From positions 1 through 23,535 of the forward strand of contig CAZVCC010000049.1 in assembly GCA_964626015.1 (NCBI GenBank): a stretch of 23,535 nt of DNA. The letters are read 5' to 3'. This stretch comes from CAIKZJ01 sp964626015. Its GTDB lineage: Bacteria > Bacteroidota > Ignavibacteria > Tepidaquicellales > Tepidaquicellaceae. The notes under the pieces are model-generated. The model saw only the letters and a list, made by a program, of their open reading frames with translations, did not search any database and was not told where the DNA came from. Below are positions 7,197-14,543 of this stretch, in pieces (the first letter of the stretch is position 1; each line of letters starts with the position of its first letter). The translations under genes and the position numbers were made by a program.

Positions 7197-9875
7197 TTAT
7201 CTCACAAGCATCATCTTCTTTGCTTCGATAAAATTTCCTGCTTGCAGCTTGTAAAAATAGACACCGCTTGGATAACCGCTTGCATTCCAATCAACGGTAT
7301 ATGTACCTGCTTTCAGTTGTTCGTTTAAGAGTGTTGCAACTTCTTTGCCCGTAATATCAAAAATCTTCAAAGTCGATAAACTAACAACTGACAACTGAAA
7401 ACTAATTTTCGTCACAGGATTAAACGGGTTTGGATAATTCTGAAAAAGTTTATAATCTGAAGGAATCTCACCGTTATTGCTGTTTATTCCAACCGTACCC
7501 ATAATATCCAGCTCATAAACACCTCTTCCGTGAGTTGCAGCTCTGAGGTATCTCTTCATTCCGTTACTAAAATAGCTAAAGCTCAGTACTGGAACGTATG
7601 GAAAATTAAATCCCAACCTTATCCAGTTTGTACCGTTGTTCAGCGAACGGTAAACTCCGAAATCATTTGCAGCATAAAGATGTCCGCTGTTTATAGGGTC
7701 CGCAAAAAATGCATTTGTAGAAATTTTCGGAAGGTTTGAACTTATATCTGTCCATGTTTGACCAAGGTCAGTTGTTTTAATTACCTGTCCGTCTTCGTAA
7801 GATGCTCTTGTAATATAAAATGTATTTCCGTTCGTAGGGTCTGGTGATACTCTTTGTATCAAAGCCTGCGTGAAACCAGAACCCGTTAAGTTTGATGTTA
7901 TCTCAGAAAAGTCCACTCCTTCGTTAGTTGAAAGATACACTTGCGGATTCACGGTGTAATTACTGAAAACAACTATCATATTGTTAGTATTAGCAGGTGA
8001 ATGAGCAACAGTCGTTATCAGGTTTGTGCTTGAAATTTCACCCGAAACGTTATTCCATGTATTGTTTGCTCCGTATTCGTCGGAGCGGTAAATGCTCCTT
8101 CCAAGCGCTGCAAATATTTTATTGTTTGCTGTTGGATGCTGCCAGTATGGCGCTGTCCACGCAGTGTTGGCGACATTTCTTATTGCATTAAGCCAGTTTA
8201 TCCCTCCGTTAGTTGTCCTGTATAGCGAGCCGTTCTGTGTACTAATGTACGCCCTGTCAGAATTAGACCTGTCAACGAAGCATTCCATACCGTCTCCTGT
8301 AGTTGAAAATATCCAGTTAGTTGTCCCTTTATTAATTGTTCTGAAATTACCGTTATCCTGCGCTCCTCCGTACAGTATATTTTCATTTGTCGGATGCGAT
8401 GCGACACGGTAAAATTGAATACTGTTGATTCCGTTGTTCACGTGGAAAAAATTCGCTCCGGCATTTGTCGATTTATAAATCCCGCCGTCGCAGCCAACGT
8501 ACATAATACTCGGATTCGAATTTGCATATCTCATAATGTGAATATCCGTGTGTGTCCAACCGTCCCATGCATTAGCTCCTCCGTAATGTCCGTTAGGATT
8601 TCTAACAAAAGAAATGTCCAAGCCGTTAATAGTCTTGCTTATTTCAACATTACCGAAAAATGCTGTCAGCGGGTCCGTCGGGCTTACCGCTACACAAAGG
8701 TCATAACCGCCCTGATCGCTAATCGTCGTTCCGTTGTATGTTCCTGCTATATTTTCACCCGTTGCAATCTGCATCCAGTTTGTTCCGCCGTTTGTTGATT
8801 TAAATGCTCCAGTCTGCATACCTCCGATGTTTGCAGTGTTGTTGAAAACCAGGCAATACATTATTGAAGGATTACTCTTCGCAATGTCAAACTGCATTCT
8901 TGCCCTTTGTGTCTGTCCCGGCAGACCCGAGTTGCTTGCTGTCCATGTTAAGCCCGCATCAGTTGAAACCTGAAATCCTAACGATGATTTATTGCCAACT
9001 GCAGCAAAAACTATTTTGTTGTCCACAGGATGAAAAGCAAGGTCGTACACACCGTTGTTGTTAATTATTCTTGTCCAAGTCATACCGGCATCCGAACTCC
9101 TCCACAAGCCCACATTATCCGGTGTCTGGTTGTTCCAGTTACCCGTACCAATCGATGCAATTACTATGTTCGGATTAGCCGGAGAAACAATTATATCCGA
9201 AAACTGAGTTTGACTTCCGAATCCGTCTGTTATTCTTGTCCAGCTGTTTCCCCCGTCTGTCGATTTATACAAGCCGTCGCCCTCAAAGGTCACATTGTTG
9301 AAAGAATATCTTGTCTCACCCGTTCCTGCATATATAATTTCAGGATTAGTAGGGTCTAATGCAATTGAACCGAACGTAATCAGCGTGAAACCTCCGCTTA
9401 TGTCTGACCAGTTATTCCCGCCGTTCGTTGTTTTCCATATCCCGCCTGCAGCCGCACCTATGTAAACTATATCAGGATTCGTCGGATGTATTGCGAGTCC
9501 TCTTATCCTGCCGCTGTTTATCCCCCAGTGCGACGGATTACTTCCGCTCAGATCAATTCCAGTCGGTCCAAGGTTTGTCCATACATTATTTTCGTTATAA
9601 ACAAGTCTTTGTTTGTCTATATCTCTCTGTCTGTCGATAAATTCTTTCGGAAAATCTCCTCTAGCATCAAGCCTTGACCTGTAAAACCATTCGAACCTTT
9701 TGAACGAATTCTTGTCCTTTATCTCAGCAGGTACTTTGTCCCATTCAGAAATAAACGGTGCTGTTGAAGGGGATTTAAAAACTCTTTCATCAGTGTTCTC
9801 GCGCCTGTTTTGCTGAGGTAAAATCTGCGACGTAAATACTACAAACATAACCGCTAAAAGTAAATACTTTTTCAT
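7197..9875 (-). CDS. Large secreted sortilin/BNR-like beta-propeller protein with T9SS sorting domain
   Basis: An 892-residue exported protein with a signal peptide (1-~20) followed by Gln-Gln. Residues ~25-95 form a charged segment ending in 'FEWFYRSRLDARGDFP', an N-terminal region I associate with large T9SS propeller proteins of Bacteroidota. From ~100 to ~800 there are many BNR/Asp-box-like blades ('GGIWKTTNGGNNW', 'GLYKSTDGGNSWTRI', 'VGLWRSSDAGMTWTRI', 'GVYRSLNNGTNWIRL'), as in VPS10/sortilin or GH74-like propellers. The blade number suggests two propellers. No GH74 catalytic Asp pair can be assigned with confidence, so I do not call it an enzyme. The last ~80 residues are a type A sorting domain ('QNYPNPFNPVTKI'), whose codons contain two copies of an ACAACTG heptamer (7384-7397 on the plus strand). 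The start codon has no Shine-Dalgarno, only an A/T-rich leader. Confidence 0.88.
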   Translation of the reverse strand: MKKYLLLAVMFVVFTSQILPQQNRRENTDERVFKSPSTAPFISEWDKVPAEIKDKNSFKRFEWFYRSRLDARGDFPKEFIDRQRDIDKQRLVYNENNVWTNLGPTGIDLSGSNPSHWGINSGRIRGLAIHPTNPDIVYIGAAAGGIWKTTNGGNNWSDISGGFTLITFGSIALDPTNPEIIYAGTGETRYSFNNVTFEGDGLYKSTDGGNSWTRITDGFGSQTQFSDIIVSPANPNIVIASIGTGNWNNQTPDNVGLWRSSDAGMTWTRIINNNGVYDLAFHPVDNKIVFAAVGNKSSLGFQVSTDAGLTWTASNSGLPGQTQRARMQFDIAKSNPSIMYCLVFNNTANIGGMQTGAFKSTNGGTNWMQIATGENIAGTYNGTTISDQGGYDLCVAVSPTDPLTAFFGNVEISKTINGLDISFVRNPNGHYGGANAWDGWTHTDIHIMRYANSNPSIMYVGCDGGIYKSTNAGANFFHVNNGINSIQFYRVASHPTNENILYGGAQDNGNFRTINKGTTNWIFSTTGDGMECFVDRSNSDRAYISTQNGSLYRTTNGGINWLNAIRNVANTAWTAPYWQHPTANNKIFAALGRSIYRSDEYGANNTWNNVSGEISSTNLITTVAHSPANTNNMIVVFSNYTVNPQVYLSTNEGVDFSEITSNLTGSGFTQALIQRVSPDPTNGNTFYITRASYEDGQVIKTTDLGQTWTDISSNLPKISTNAFFADPINSGHLYAANDFGVYRSLNNGTNWIRLGFNFPYVPVLSFSYFSNGMKRYLRAATHGRGVYELDIMGTVGINSNNGEIPSDYKLFQNYPNPFNPVTKISFQLSVVSLSTLKIFDITGKEVATLLNEQLKAGTYTVDWNASGYPSGVYFYKLQAGNFIEAKKMMLVR

Positions 9876-10169
9876 ATAATATTATTTAATCTGATAGATA
9901 ATATTTAAAGAATAGTTTTAATGTCTATCCTTCTTAATGCTAAGCTTCGCACCTTCACCTATGCACTGCATGCGCGGTTTTTGCATCCCAATTTCTCATG
10001 GTTTTAATCGGGGTCATTAATGAATACCCATTTATTTTCTAAAAGCCGAATTTCTGCTAATAAGTGAAGCTCTGTTTTTCAAAATTCTTTTCAGTCTTAT
10101 TCCCGCGCATGGAATTATGTGCAATGTACAATCTTCTATCAATTATAATCTTTAGATTATCTCGGAAAG
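9876..10169. other. Intergenic region, no gene seen
   Basis: This 294-base gap lies between two minus-strand genes and should contain the promoter of the 892-residue protein gene at its left end. A GCATGC word and several T-runs are present, but I find no supported hairpin terminator, RNA gene or coding frame. Confidence 0.4.
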
Positions 10170-11636
10170 TTATTTCAACAATATCATTTTTCTTGTTTCC
10201 GTATATTCACCTGAGCTTAATCGGTAAAAATAAATTCCGCTCGAAAGTCCTTCACCGTCAAAATTAATATAATATTTTCCTTCTGTTCTTGTTTCACCAT
10301 TAATTAGAATTGCAGCAAGACTTCCGCTGATGTCATAAACATTCAGAGTTACCATTGCTCTTTTCGGTATAACAAAACTTATCTTCGTCACAGGATTAAA
10401 CGGGTTTGGATAATTCTGGCTTAATGAAAATGCGGAAGGTGTTTCAGTGATGATATTTTGTAAACCAGTAACTAGTGGATTATAATAAACTCCGCCTGTG
10501 TTGTAATAAGTGTTGTTTCCGAATCCGCCCCATGCTATCATTTTATTACCTGTCCAAACCGCTGTATGGTGATAGCGAGCGCCAGGTGCATTAAGGTCTG
10601 TCATGTTTGTCCATGTATCTGTTGCGGGGTCATAAATACTTCCTGAATTAAAGTAAAGCGAGCCGTTATATCCGCCCCACACAATCATTTTACTTCCTGT
10701 CCATACTGCCGTATGCCAGTCCCTTCCTGAAGGCGCATTTACTGTCGAGACAGGAGTCCATGTATCAGAAGCAGGGTCGTATATTCCGCCTGTATTGTAA
10801 TAAACCGTGTTTGCATAACCGCCCCATACAATCATTTTACTTCCTGTCCAGACGGCTGTGTGCCAGATTCTGCCTGTCGGAGCGTTACTCGTTGAAATTG
10901 GTGTCCATGTATCTGCTGCTGGGTCGTAAGCAGCGCCTGTATTATAATAGTTTGTAACGTTGTAACCGCCCCATACAATCATTTTATTACCCGTCCAGAC
11001 TGCTGTATGATATTGCCTTCCCGAAGGAGCGTTATTGGTTGATGTCTGAGTCCATGTATTCATGGTTGGGTCATACTGTCCGCCAGTATTCAGATAGCTT
11101 CCGTTATAGCCGCCCCAAACTACCATCTTACTGCCAGTCCAGATAGCTATTGGGTTATTCCCGCCTGCAGGGGAATTAGTTGTACTTGTTGCTGTCCATG
11201 TATCTGCTATGGGGTCGTAAACTCCGCCCGAGCTCAAATAGCTTCCATTTAAATTTCCTCCCCATACAACCATTTTAGTACCTGTCCATACACCTGCGTG
11301 TGCAATGCGTGCAGTCGGTACACCTGTCAACGAAGTCGGTGTCCATGTATCAGTTGAATAGTTATAAACTCCGCCTGTATTTGTTGATAATGATGAACCT
11401 CCTGTTCCACCCCAGACAATAAGGCTTGTTCCTGTCCAGACTGCAGCATGGCGCTCACGGGGAGTGGGAACGTTAGTTAACGAAGTTGCAGTCCATGATT
11501 CCTGAGAAAAACAATTATTCAAAAAAAGTGAAAAACCCTTTGGATTTGGGGTATACTGTGCAATTATAAATGAGAAAACTAATAAAAAATATTTTATTTT
11601 ACCCGACGAACTTGGAAGTCGTTTGAAACTCTTCAT
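10170..11636 (-). CDS. Secreted seven-blade Kelch-like propeller with T9SS sorting domain
   Basis: A 488-residue protein. The N-terminus is a basic stretch (M-K-S-F-K-R) and, after an S/G/K spacer, a hydrophobic segment, giving a longer than usual signal region that ends near 'NCFSQES' (residue ~46). Residues ~47-395 contain exactly seven Kelch-type repeats with the core 'HTAVWTGSKMIVWGG', each preceded by 'N-A-P-[ST]-G-R' and followed by 'YDPASDTWTP'. Seven copies are what is needed to close a single Kelch propeller. The C-terminal ~85 residues are a type A sorting domain ('QNYPNPFNPVTKI', ending T-R-K-M-I-L-L-K). Kelch propellers usually bind proteins or glycans; no catalytic motif is visible. 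The blades are very alike and the DNA shows a 147-bp period, so homogenisation is recent. Confidence 0.9.
   Translation of the reverse strand: MKSFKRLPSSSGKIKYFLLVFSFIIAQYTPNPKGFSLFLNNCFSQESWTATSLTNVPTPRERHAAVWTGTSLIVWGGTGGSSLSTNTGGVYNYSTDTWTPTSLTGVPTARIAHAGVWTGTKMVVWGGNLNGSYLSSGGVYDPIADTWTATSTTNSPAGGNNPIAIWTGSKMVVWGGYNGSYLNTGGQYDPTMNTWTQTSTNNAPSGRQYHTAVWTGNKMIVWGGYNVTNYYNTGAAYDPAADTWTPISTSNAPTGRIWHTAVWTGSKMIVWGGYANTVYYNTGGIYDPASDTWTPVSTVNAPSGRDWHTAVWTGSKMIVWGGYNGSLYFNSGSIYDPATDTWTNMTDLNAPGARYHHTAVWTGNKMIAWGGFGNNTYYNTGGVYYNPLVTGLQNIITETPSAFSLSQNYPNPFNPVTKISFVIPKRAMVTLNVYDISGSLAAILINGETRTEGKYYINFDGEGLSSGIYFYRLSSGEYTETRKMILLK
10525..11415 (-). repeat. Seven 147-bp coding repeats (Kelch blades)
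   Basis: On the plus strand the words CCGCCCCA or close variants recur at about 10525, 10672, 10819, 10966, 11110, 11257 and 11407. This gives spacings of 147, 147, 147, 144, 147 and 150 bp, or 48-50 codons per blade. Spacing differences are whole codons, as expected for coding repeats. Confidence 0.88.
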
Positions 11637-11718
11637 ATAATTATGTTTAATTTCTTTAAAATAATTATAAATTTATTTTATTAATATTAGAAACACTAAC
11701 TTTAAAAATAGCCACCAT

Positions 11719-13422
11719 CTACCTCACCAGCATCATCTTTCTCGTTTCTTGGAAACCGTCCGTCACCATCCTGTAAAAGTACACTCCGCTTGAAAACCCG
11801 CTTGCATTCCATTCTGTAACGTATGTTCCAGCAGAAAGACTTTTATTAACAAGCACTGCCACCTCTTTCCCTGTAACATCAATGACACTTACCCGCACAT
11901 CCGAAATTTTCGGAACATCAAATTCAATTTTTGTATCAGGATTAAAAGGATTTGGATAGTTTTGTGACAATTTAAAACCTGTTTGTATCTCATGCGTTAA
12001 GTTGCTTGCCGATGTAATTATAGAATTTTTAAATACATAATTCCCGATATTGTTATCCCAGTTGCTTACTGCAAAATCAAGGTCGTGAGTAAAAATTGCT
12101 TTGATAAATATATTTGTACCGTTAGGCGGGGGAGTTCCGAAACTTACCCAGCCGTTTTCGAGGTCATAGCAAAACTGACTGAATGGAATCGTATCAGTTC
12201 CGAATTTTATGTTTAGGAGCTTCTGCACCGGATTTTTAGGGAAATAAAAAAGTTTCATTACGCCATTTCCAACAAACTCGGCTGTTAGTGTGTCAAATCC
12301 GTCATGGTCGTAATCTGCTGCAGCAATAGTTTCCACGACGCTGTTTGTTGCCGAAGTCCATTGAGGTGTTGGAGTGAATGTTCCTGCGTTATTAACATAA
12401 ATATAGCATGCTGTCCACCACCCCCCGCATACTATATCGCAAAAGCTGTCATTGTTTATATCGCAAAGATTTATTCCTGAGCCGTATCCCGAAAAACTCG
12501 ATGTCCAAAACGGAGATGCATTCATTGTTCCCGAATTGTTTTTATATATTTTGAATTTTCCGCTTCCTCCTAATTGGTTGTTATCAGATATGGCAAGGTC
12601 AAGCCAGCCGTCATTATCAACATCGTTAACGAATAATGAATTTGAGTACTGGCTTGCATCCTGCGAAGTCCAGATAGGCATTCGCCCGATTGAATCTCCG
12701 TAGTTTTTGTAAATCTTGCTCGGTCCGCGCTCGCAGCAAAATACCAAATCCAGCCTTCCGTCTTTATCAAAATCAGCCCAGTTCACGTCCATTCCGTAAC
12801 ACTGGTCTAAACTTTTCCATGATGGAAGCGATTCAAATACTCCGTTACTATTGTAATAAATTCTCTGATTATCAATTTTAAGGTTATAACTTTCACCGCA
12901 GGCAGCAGCAAGGTCAAGGTCACCGTCACCGTCTGCATCTCCAAAAGCACAACTGAATGTATACATTGAATCCTGCGAAACCCATGAGGGGTTTTGAGAA
13001 AGAGTTCCGTTGTTGTTTAAATATATTTTCAATTTTCCTTTTTGGGTAAACCCTGCCTGACCAATATAAACAGATACTGCAACATCGGGGTAACCGTCTT
13101 TGTTGATGTCGCCTATTGATAGTTGCGCGTGATAGTCAATATCGTTGGATTGCCAGCTTGGTGTGAGAGGAAAAGTTCCGCCAGTATTGTAATAGACAAC
13201 AACCTTTTGCCTTGACATATCATTGCCCTTTGCAACAACAAGGTCAACCCATCCGTCGCCGTTTATATCTGCCCATCCGCATCCCGTATCATAACCCGCA
13301 TCCGTTGAAGTCCATATCGGAGTCGTTGGAAAAAAAACCTGTGCTATGGAAAAGTTGTAACAAGAAATTGCTATGACCAAAAAGAACAATGTCACAAGAA
13401 AAGGTTTACATTTTGTTTTCAT
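11719..13422 (-). CDS. Secreted seven-repeat FG-GAP/VCBS integrin-like propeller with T9SS sorting domain
   Basis: A 567-residue protein with a signal peptide ending near 'FSIAQ' (residue ~28; Gln at the mature end). It carries seven calcium-loop strands of the Asp-x-[Asn/Asp]-x-Asp-Gly type: 'DINGDGWVDLVV', 'DINKDGYPDVAV', 'DADGDGDLDLAA', 'DFDKDGRLDLVF', 'DVDNDGWLDLAI', 'DINNDSFCDIVC' and a degenerate 'DYDHDGFDTLTA'. Each is separated by an 'S-W-[KQT]-S-x-D' strand, the pattern of FG-GAP/VCBS integrin-alpha-like seven-blade propellers. About 80 residues of unknown type follow (with 'NGTNIFIKAIFTHDLDF'), then a type A sorting domain ('QNYPNPFNPDTKI', ending T-R-K-M-M-L-V-R). Probable calcium-stabilised surface binding protein (inference). 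The mini-ORF upstream ends 72 bases before this start on the same strand. Confidence 0.9.
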   Translation of the reverse strand: MKTKCKPFLVTLFFLVIAISCYNFSIAQVFFPTTPIWTSTDAGYDTGCGWADINGDGWVDLVVAKGNDMSRQKVVVYYNTGGTFPLTPSWQSNDIDYHAQLSIGDINKDGYPDVAVSVYIGQAGFTQKGKLKIYLNNNGTLSQNPSWVSQDSMYTFSCAFGDADGDGDLDLAAACGESYNLKIDNQRIYYNSNGVFESLPSWKSLDQCYGMDVNWADFDKDGRLDLVFCCERGPSKIYKNYGDSIGRMPIWTSQDASQYSNSLFVNDVDNDGWLDLAISDNNQLGGSGKFKIYKNNSGTMNASPFWTSSFSGYGSGINLCDINNDSFCDIVCGGWWTACYIYVNNAGTFTPTPQWTSATNSVVETIAAADYDHDGFDTLTAEFVGNGVMKLFYFPKNPVQKLLNIKFGTDTIPFSQFCYDLENGWVSFGTPPPNGTNIFIKAIFTHDLDFAVSNWDNNIGNYVFKNSIITSASNLTHEIQTGFKLSQNYPNPFNPDTKIEFDVPKISDVRVSVIDVTGKEVAVLVNKSLSAGTYVTEWNASGFSSGVYFYRMVTDGFQETRKMMLVR

Positions 13423-13453
13423 ATATTGTTATTAATTCTTTTTATACTCTTCA

Positions 13454-13502
13454 CAGTTTACTGTTTACAGTTCACTGTTCTCACAACTCACCTCTCACCT
13501 CA
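13454..13502 (-). repeat. Degenerate heptamer tandem repeat abutting a stop codon
   Basis: Read on the plus strand from 13454 in steps of seven bases, the units are CAGTTTA, CTGTTTA, CAGTTCA, CTGTTCT, CACAACT, CACCTCT and CACCTCA. The last two overlap the terminal codons and TGA stop (13495-13497) of the mini sorting-domain ORF. A similar heptamer array lies at 14544-14575. Confidence 0.55.
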
Positions 13503-13671
13503 CCAAAACCATCTTCCTCGTCTCCACAAAATCACCCGCTTGCATCTTATAAAAATACACCCCGCTCGAAAACGTGCTTGCATCCCAGTCAGCAGAATAC
13601 ATTACAGCTGCAAACTGCCCATTCACAGACACTGATACAAGCATTAAGAAGGTTATAAATAATCTTTTCAT
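13495..13671 (-). CDS. 58-residue mini-ORF: signal peptide joined to the last half of a T9SS sorting domain (probable deletion remnant)
   Basis: The start at 13671 is preferred over 13683 because GGAT lies upstream and the protein then opens M-K-R with a hydrophobic core and 'VSVNGQ', a typical signal peptide with Gln at the mature end. Only about ten residues of linker follow. The remaining ~30 residues match the final strands of the type A sorting domains encoded nearby ('ADWDASTFSSGVYFYK', then 'QAGDFVETRKMVLVR'). The N-Y-P-N-P-F-N-P half and any passenger domain are missing, so the processed product would be ~40 residues. Most likely an internal deletion of a former cargo gene; alternatively a genuine tiny T9SS client. 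The frame and both end signals are intact, so I call it a CDS with a remnant caveat. Confidence 0.6.
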   Translation of the reverse strand: MKRLFITFLMLVSVSVNGQFAAVMYSADWDASTFSSGVYFYKMQAGDFVETRKMVLVR

Positions 13672-13757
13672 ATTTCTATCCAATTAGTAGATGTTCTCAA
13701 ATGTAACAGTAATTCTTTTTACTTTCAATCAAGTAATAAATCTTCAAATTCCGCACC

Positions 13758-13775
13758 CAAACAAAACAGGGGACT
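13758..13775 (+). repeat. Left copy of 18-bp direct repeat bracketing hicAB
   Basis: The sequence CAAACAAARCAGGGGACT occurs here with A at the ambiguous position and again at 14472-14489 with G, so 17 of 18 bases are identical in the same orientation. The two copies enclose the hicAB pair and its leader, roughly 700 bp apart. Confidence 0.6.
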
Positions 13776-13786
13776 AATGGTACCTG

Positions 13787-13831
13787 TATAATAAATCTTC
13801 ACAACACCATAAGCAACTATTTTTCAGTTGC
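13787..13831 (+). promoter_or_regulatory. Candidate hicAB promoter and operator-like inverted repeat
   Basis: A perfect TATAAT sits at 13787-13792, with no clear -35 box. About 20 bases downstream, GCAACT (13813-13818) and AGTTGC (13826-13831) form a perfect 6-bp inverted repeat with a 7-base spacer, followed by an A/T-rich stretch up to the hicA start at 13862. HicB proteins with a ribbon-helix-helix tail commonly bind palindromic operators near their own promoter, so this is a reasonable autoregulatory site. It could instead be a small stem followed by T-rich DNA. Confidence 0.35.
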
Positions 13832-13861
13832 ATTTTTATTTCTTCTGTTTTAATTTATAGC

Positions 13862-14122
13862 ATGAGCAAAATTGAAAAGCTGATTCAAAGACTTAAGAGC
13901 AGTCCTAAAGATTTTTCGTATGATGAATTGAAAAAGCTGTTGCTTCACTTCGGATATGAGGAAATTAAGTCAGGTAAGACTTCAGGCTCAAGAGTTGCAT
14001 TCTATAATGCTGGAACACAGCATATTATAAGGCTTCACAAGCCTCATCCGAAACCTGTTTTAAAAAACTATCAGTTACAAATGCTCATAAAAGAATTAAC
14101 AGAACAAAATATCATACAATGA
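13862..14122 (+). CDS. hicA: HicA-family toxin, type II toxin-antitoxin (mRNA interferase)
   Basis: An 86-residue protein of typical HicA size. HicA toxins are small double-stranded-RNA-binding-fold mRNA interferases that cleave mRNA at the ribosome. Seen here: an N-terminal helix, a 'SYDELKKLLLHFGYEE' segment, then Gly42-Ser43-Arg44-Val45, and His59-Lys-Pro-His62-Pro ahead of a C-terminal helix. Classical E. coli-type HicA has a catalytic His right after Gly-Ser. This protein instead belongs to the 'GSRV ... [FL]H[RK]PHP' variant, where histidines of the HxPHP motif are the likely functional residues. The stop overlaps the hicB start (ATGA), so the two genes are translationally coupled in the order toxin then antitoxin. 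Replacement of the classical His means activity should not be assumed. Confidence 0.9.
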   Translation: MSKIEKLIQRLKSSPKDFSYDELKKLLLHFGYEEIKSGKTSGSRVAFYNAGTQHIIRLHKPHPKPVLKNYQLQMLIKELTEQNIIQ

Positions 14123-14463
14123 ATAATACAATAACATATAAATCATTTATCGGTTCTATTCAGTTCAGTGCCGAAGATAAGACTTTCTTTGGGAAAATAG
14201 AAGGCATCAATGACTTAGTCACATTTGAGGGTGAAACGGTTAACAAGCTAATAAACTCTTTTCACGAAGCAGTTGACGACTATCTCGAGATATGCAAAAG
14301 GAAGAATAAAGACCCTCACAAATCATTCAAGGGCAGTTTTAACGTCAGGCTCAGCCCTCATGTTCACGCACGAGCATATCACACTGCAAAAGCATTAAAC
14401 CTATCGCTGAATCAGTTTGTTCAAAAGTCCATTGAGAAAAGCATATCCGAAGGTCTAAAGTAA
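14119..14463 (+). CDS. hicB: HicB-family antitoxin with C-terminal ribbon-helix-helix domain
   Basis: A 114-residue protein that would neutralise the overlapping HicA toxin and repress the operon. The N-terminal half shows the partial RNase-H-like HicB fold ('FFGKIEGINDLVTFEGETV', then 'FHEAVDDYLEICKRKNKDP'). Residues ~75-112 ('GSFNVRLSPHVHARAYH', then 'LNLSLNQFVQKSIEKSI') form a ribbon-helix-helix DNA-binding tail typical of one HicB class. The start codon overlaps the hicA stop by four bases, which fixes the start. A hairpin at 14480-14501 follows the stop. The pair lies alone between the T9SS cargo block and the macroglobulin gene and is bracketed by near-identical short direct repeats. 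Confidence 0.93.
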   Translation: MNNTITYKSFIGSIQFSAEDKTFFGKIEGINDLVTFEGETVNKLINSFHEAVDDYLEICKRKNKDPHKSFKGSFNVRLSPHVHARAYHTAKALNLSLNQFVQKSIEKSISEGLK

Positions 14464-14471
14464 TGGTTGCA

Positions 14472-14489
14472 CAAACAAAGCAGGGGACT
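14472..14489 (+). repeat. Right copy of 18-bp direct repeat bracketing hicAB
   Basis: The partner of 13758-13775, differing at one base. The last nine bases form the left arm of the hairpin at 14480-14501. The repeat may therefore belong to a small dispersed palindromic family rather than being a target-site duplication. Confidence 0.6.
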
Positions 14490-14501
14490 CACGTCCCCTG
14501 C
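14480..14501. terminator. Stem-loop between convergent hicB and macroglobulin genes
   Basis: A perfect 9-bp stem, GCAGGGGAC with GTCCCCTGC, encloses a TCAC loop. It lies 16 bases after the hicB stop and, read on the minus strand, about 70 bases after the macroglobulin stop, where it is followed by CTTTGTTTG. It is placed to act as a bidirectional terminator. The T-run is better on the minus strand and absent on the plus strand. Confidence 0.5.
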
Positions 14502-14543
14502 AATAATATAAATCTCTATCCGTGTAAATCAGCGTTCTATTCT

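Noticed and set aside
7530..9677. Several plus-strand open frames (63-134 codons) opposite the 892-residue propeller gene
   Set aside because: They overlap each other in different frames, lack start signals and sit antisense to a gene with clear repeats and sorting domain; they are shadows.
10525..11415. Regular 147-bp repeats considered as a CRISPR-like or satellite array
   Set aside because: The repeats lie in one open frame, spacing varies by whole codons, and the product is a clear seven-blade Kelch-type protein.
13758..14489. The hicAB direct repeats considered as insertion-sequence target duplications
   Set aside because: No transposase or terminal inverted repeats are present and the right copy is part of a hairpin, so a simple IS insertion is not supported.
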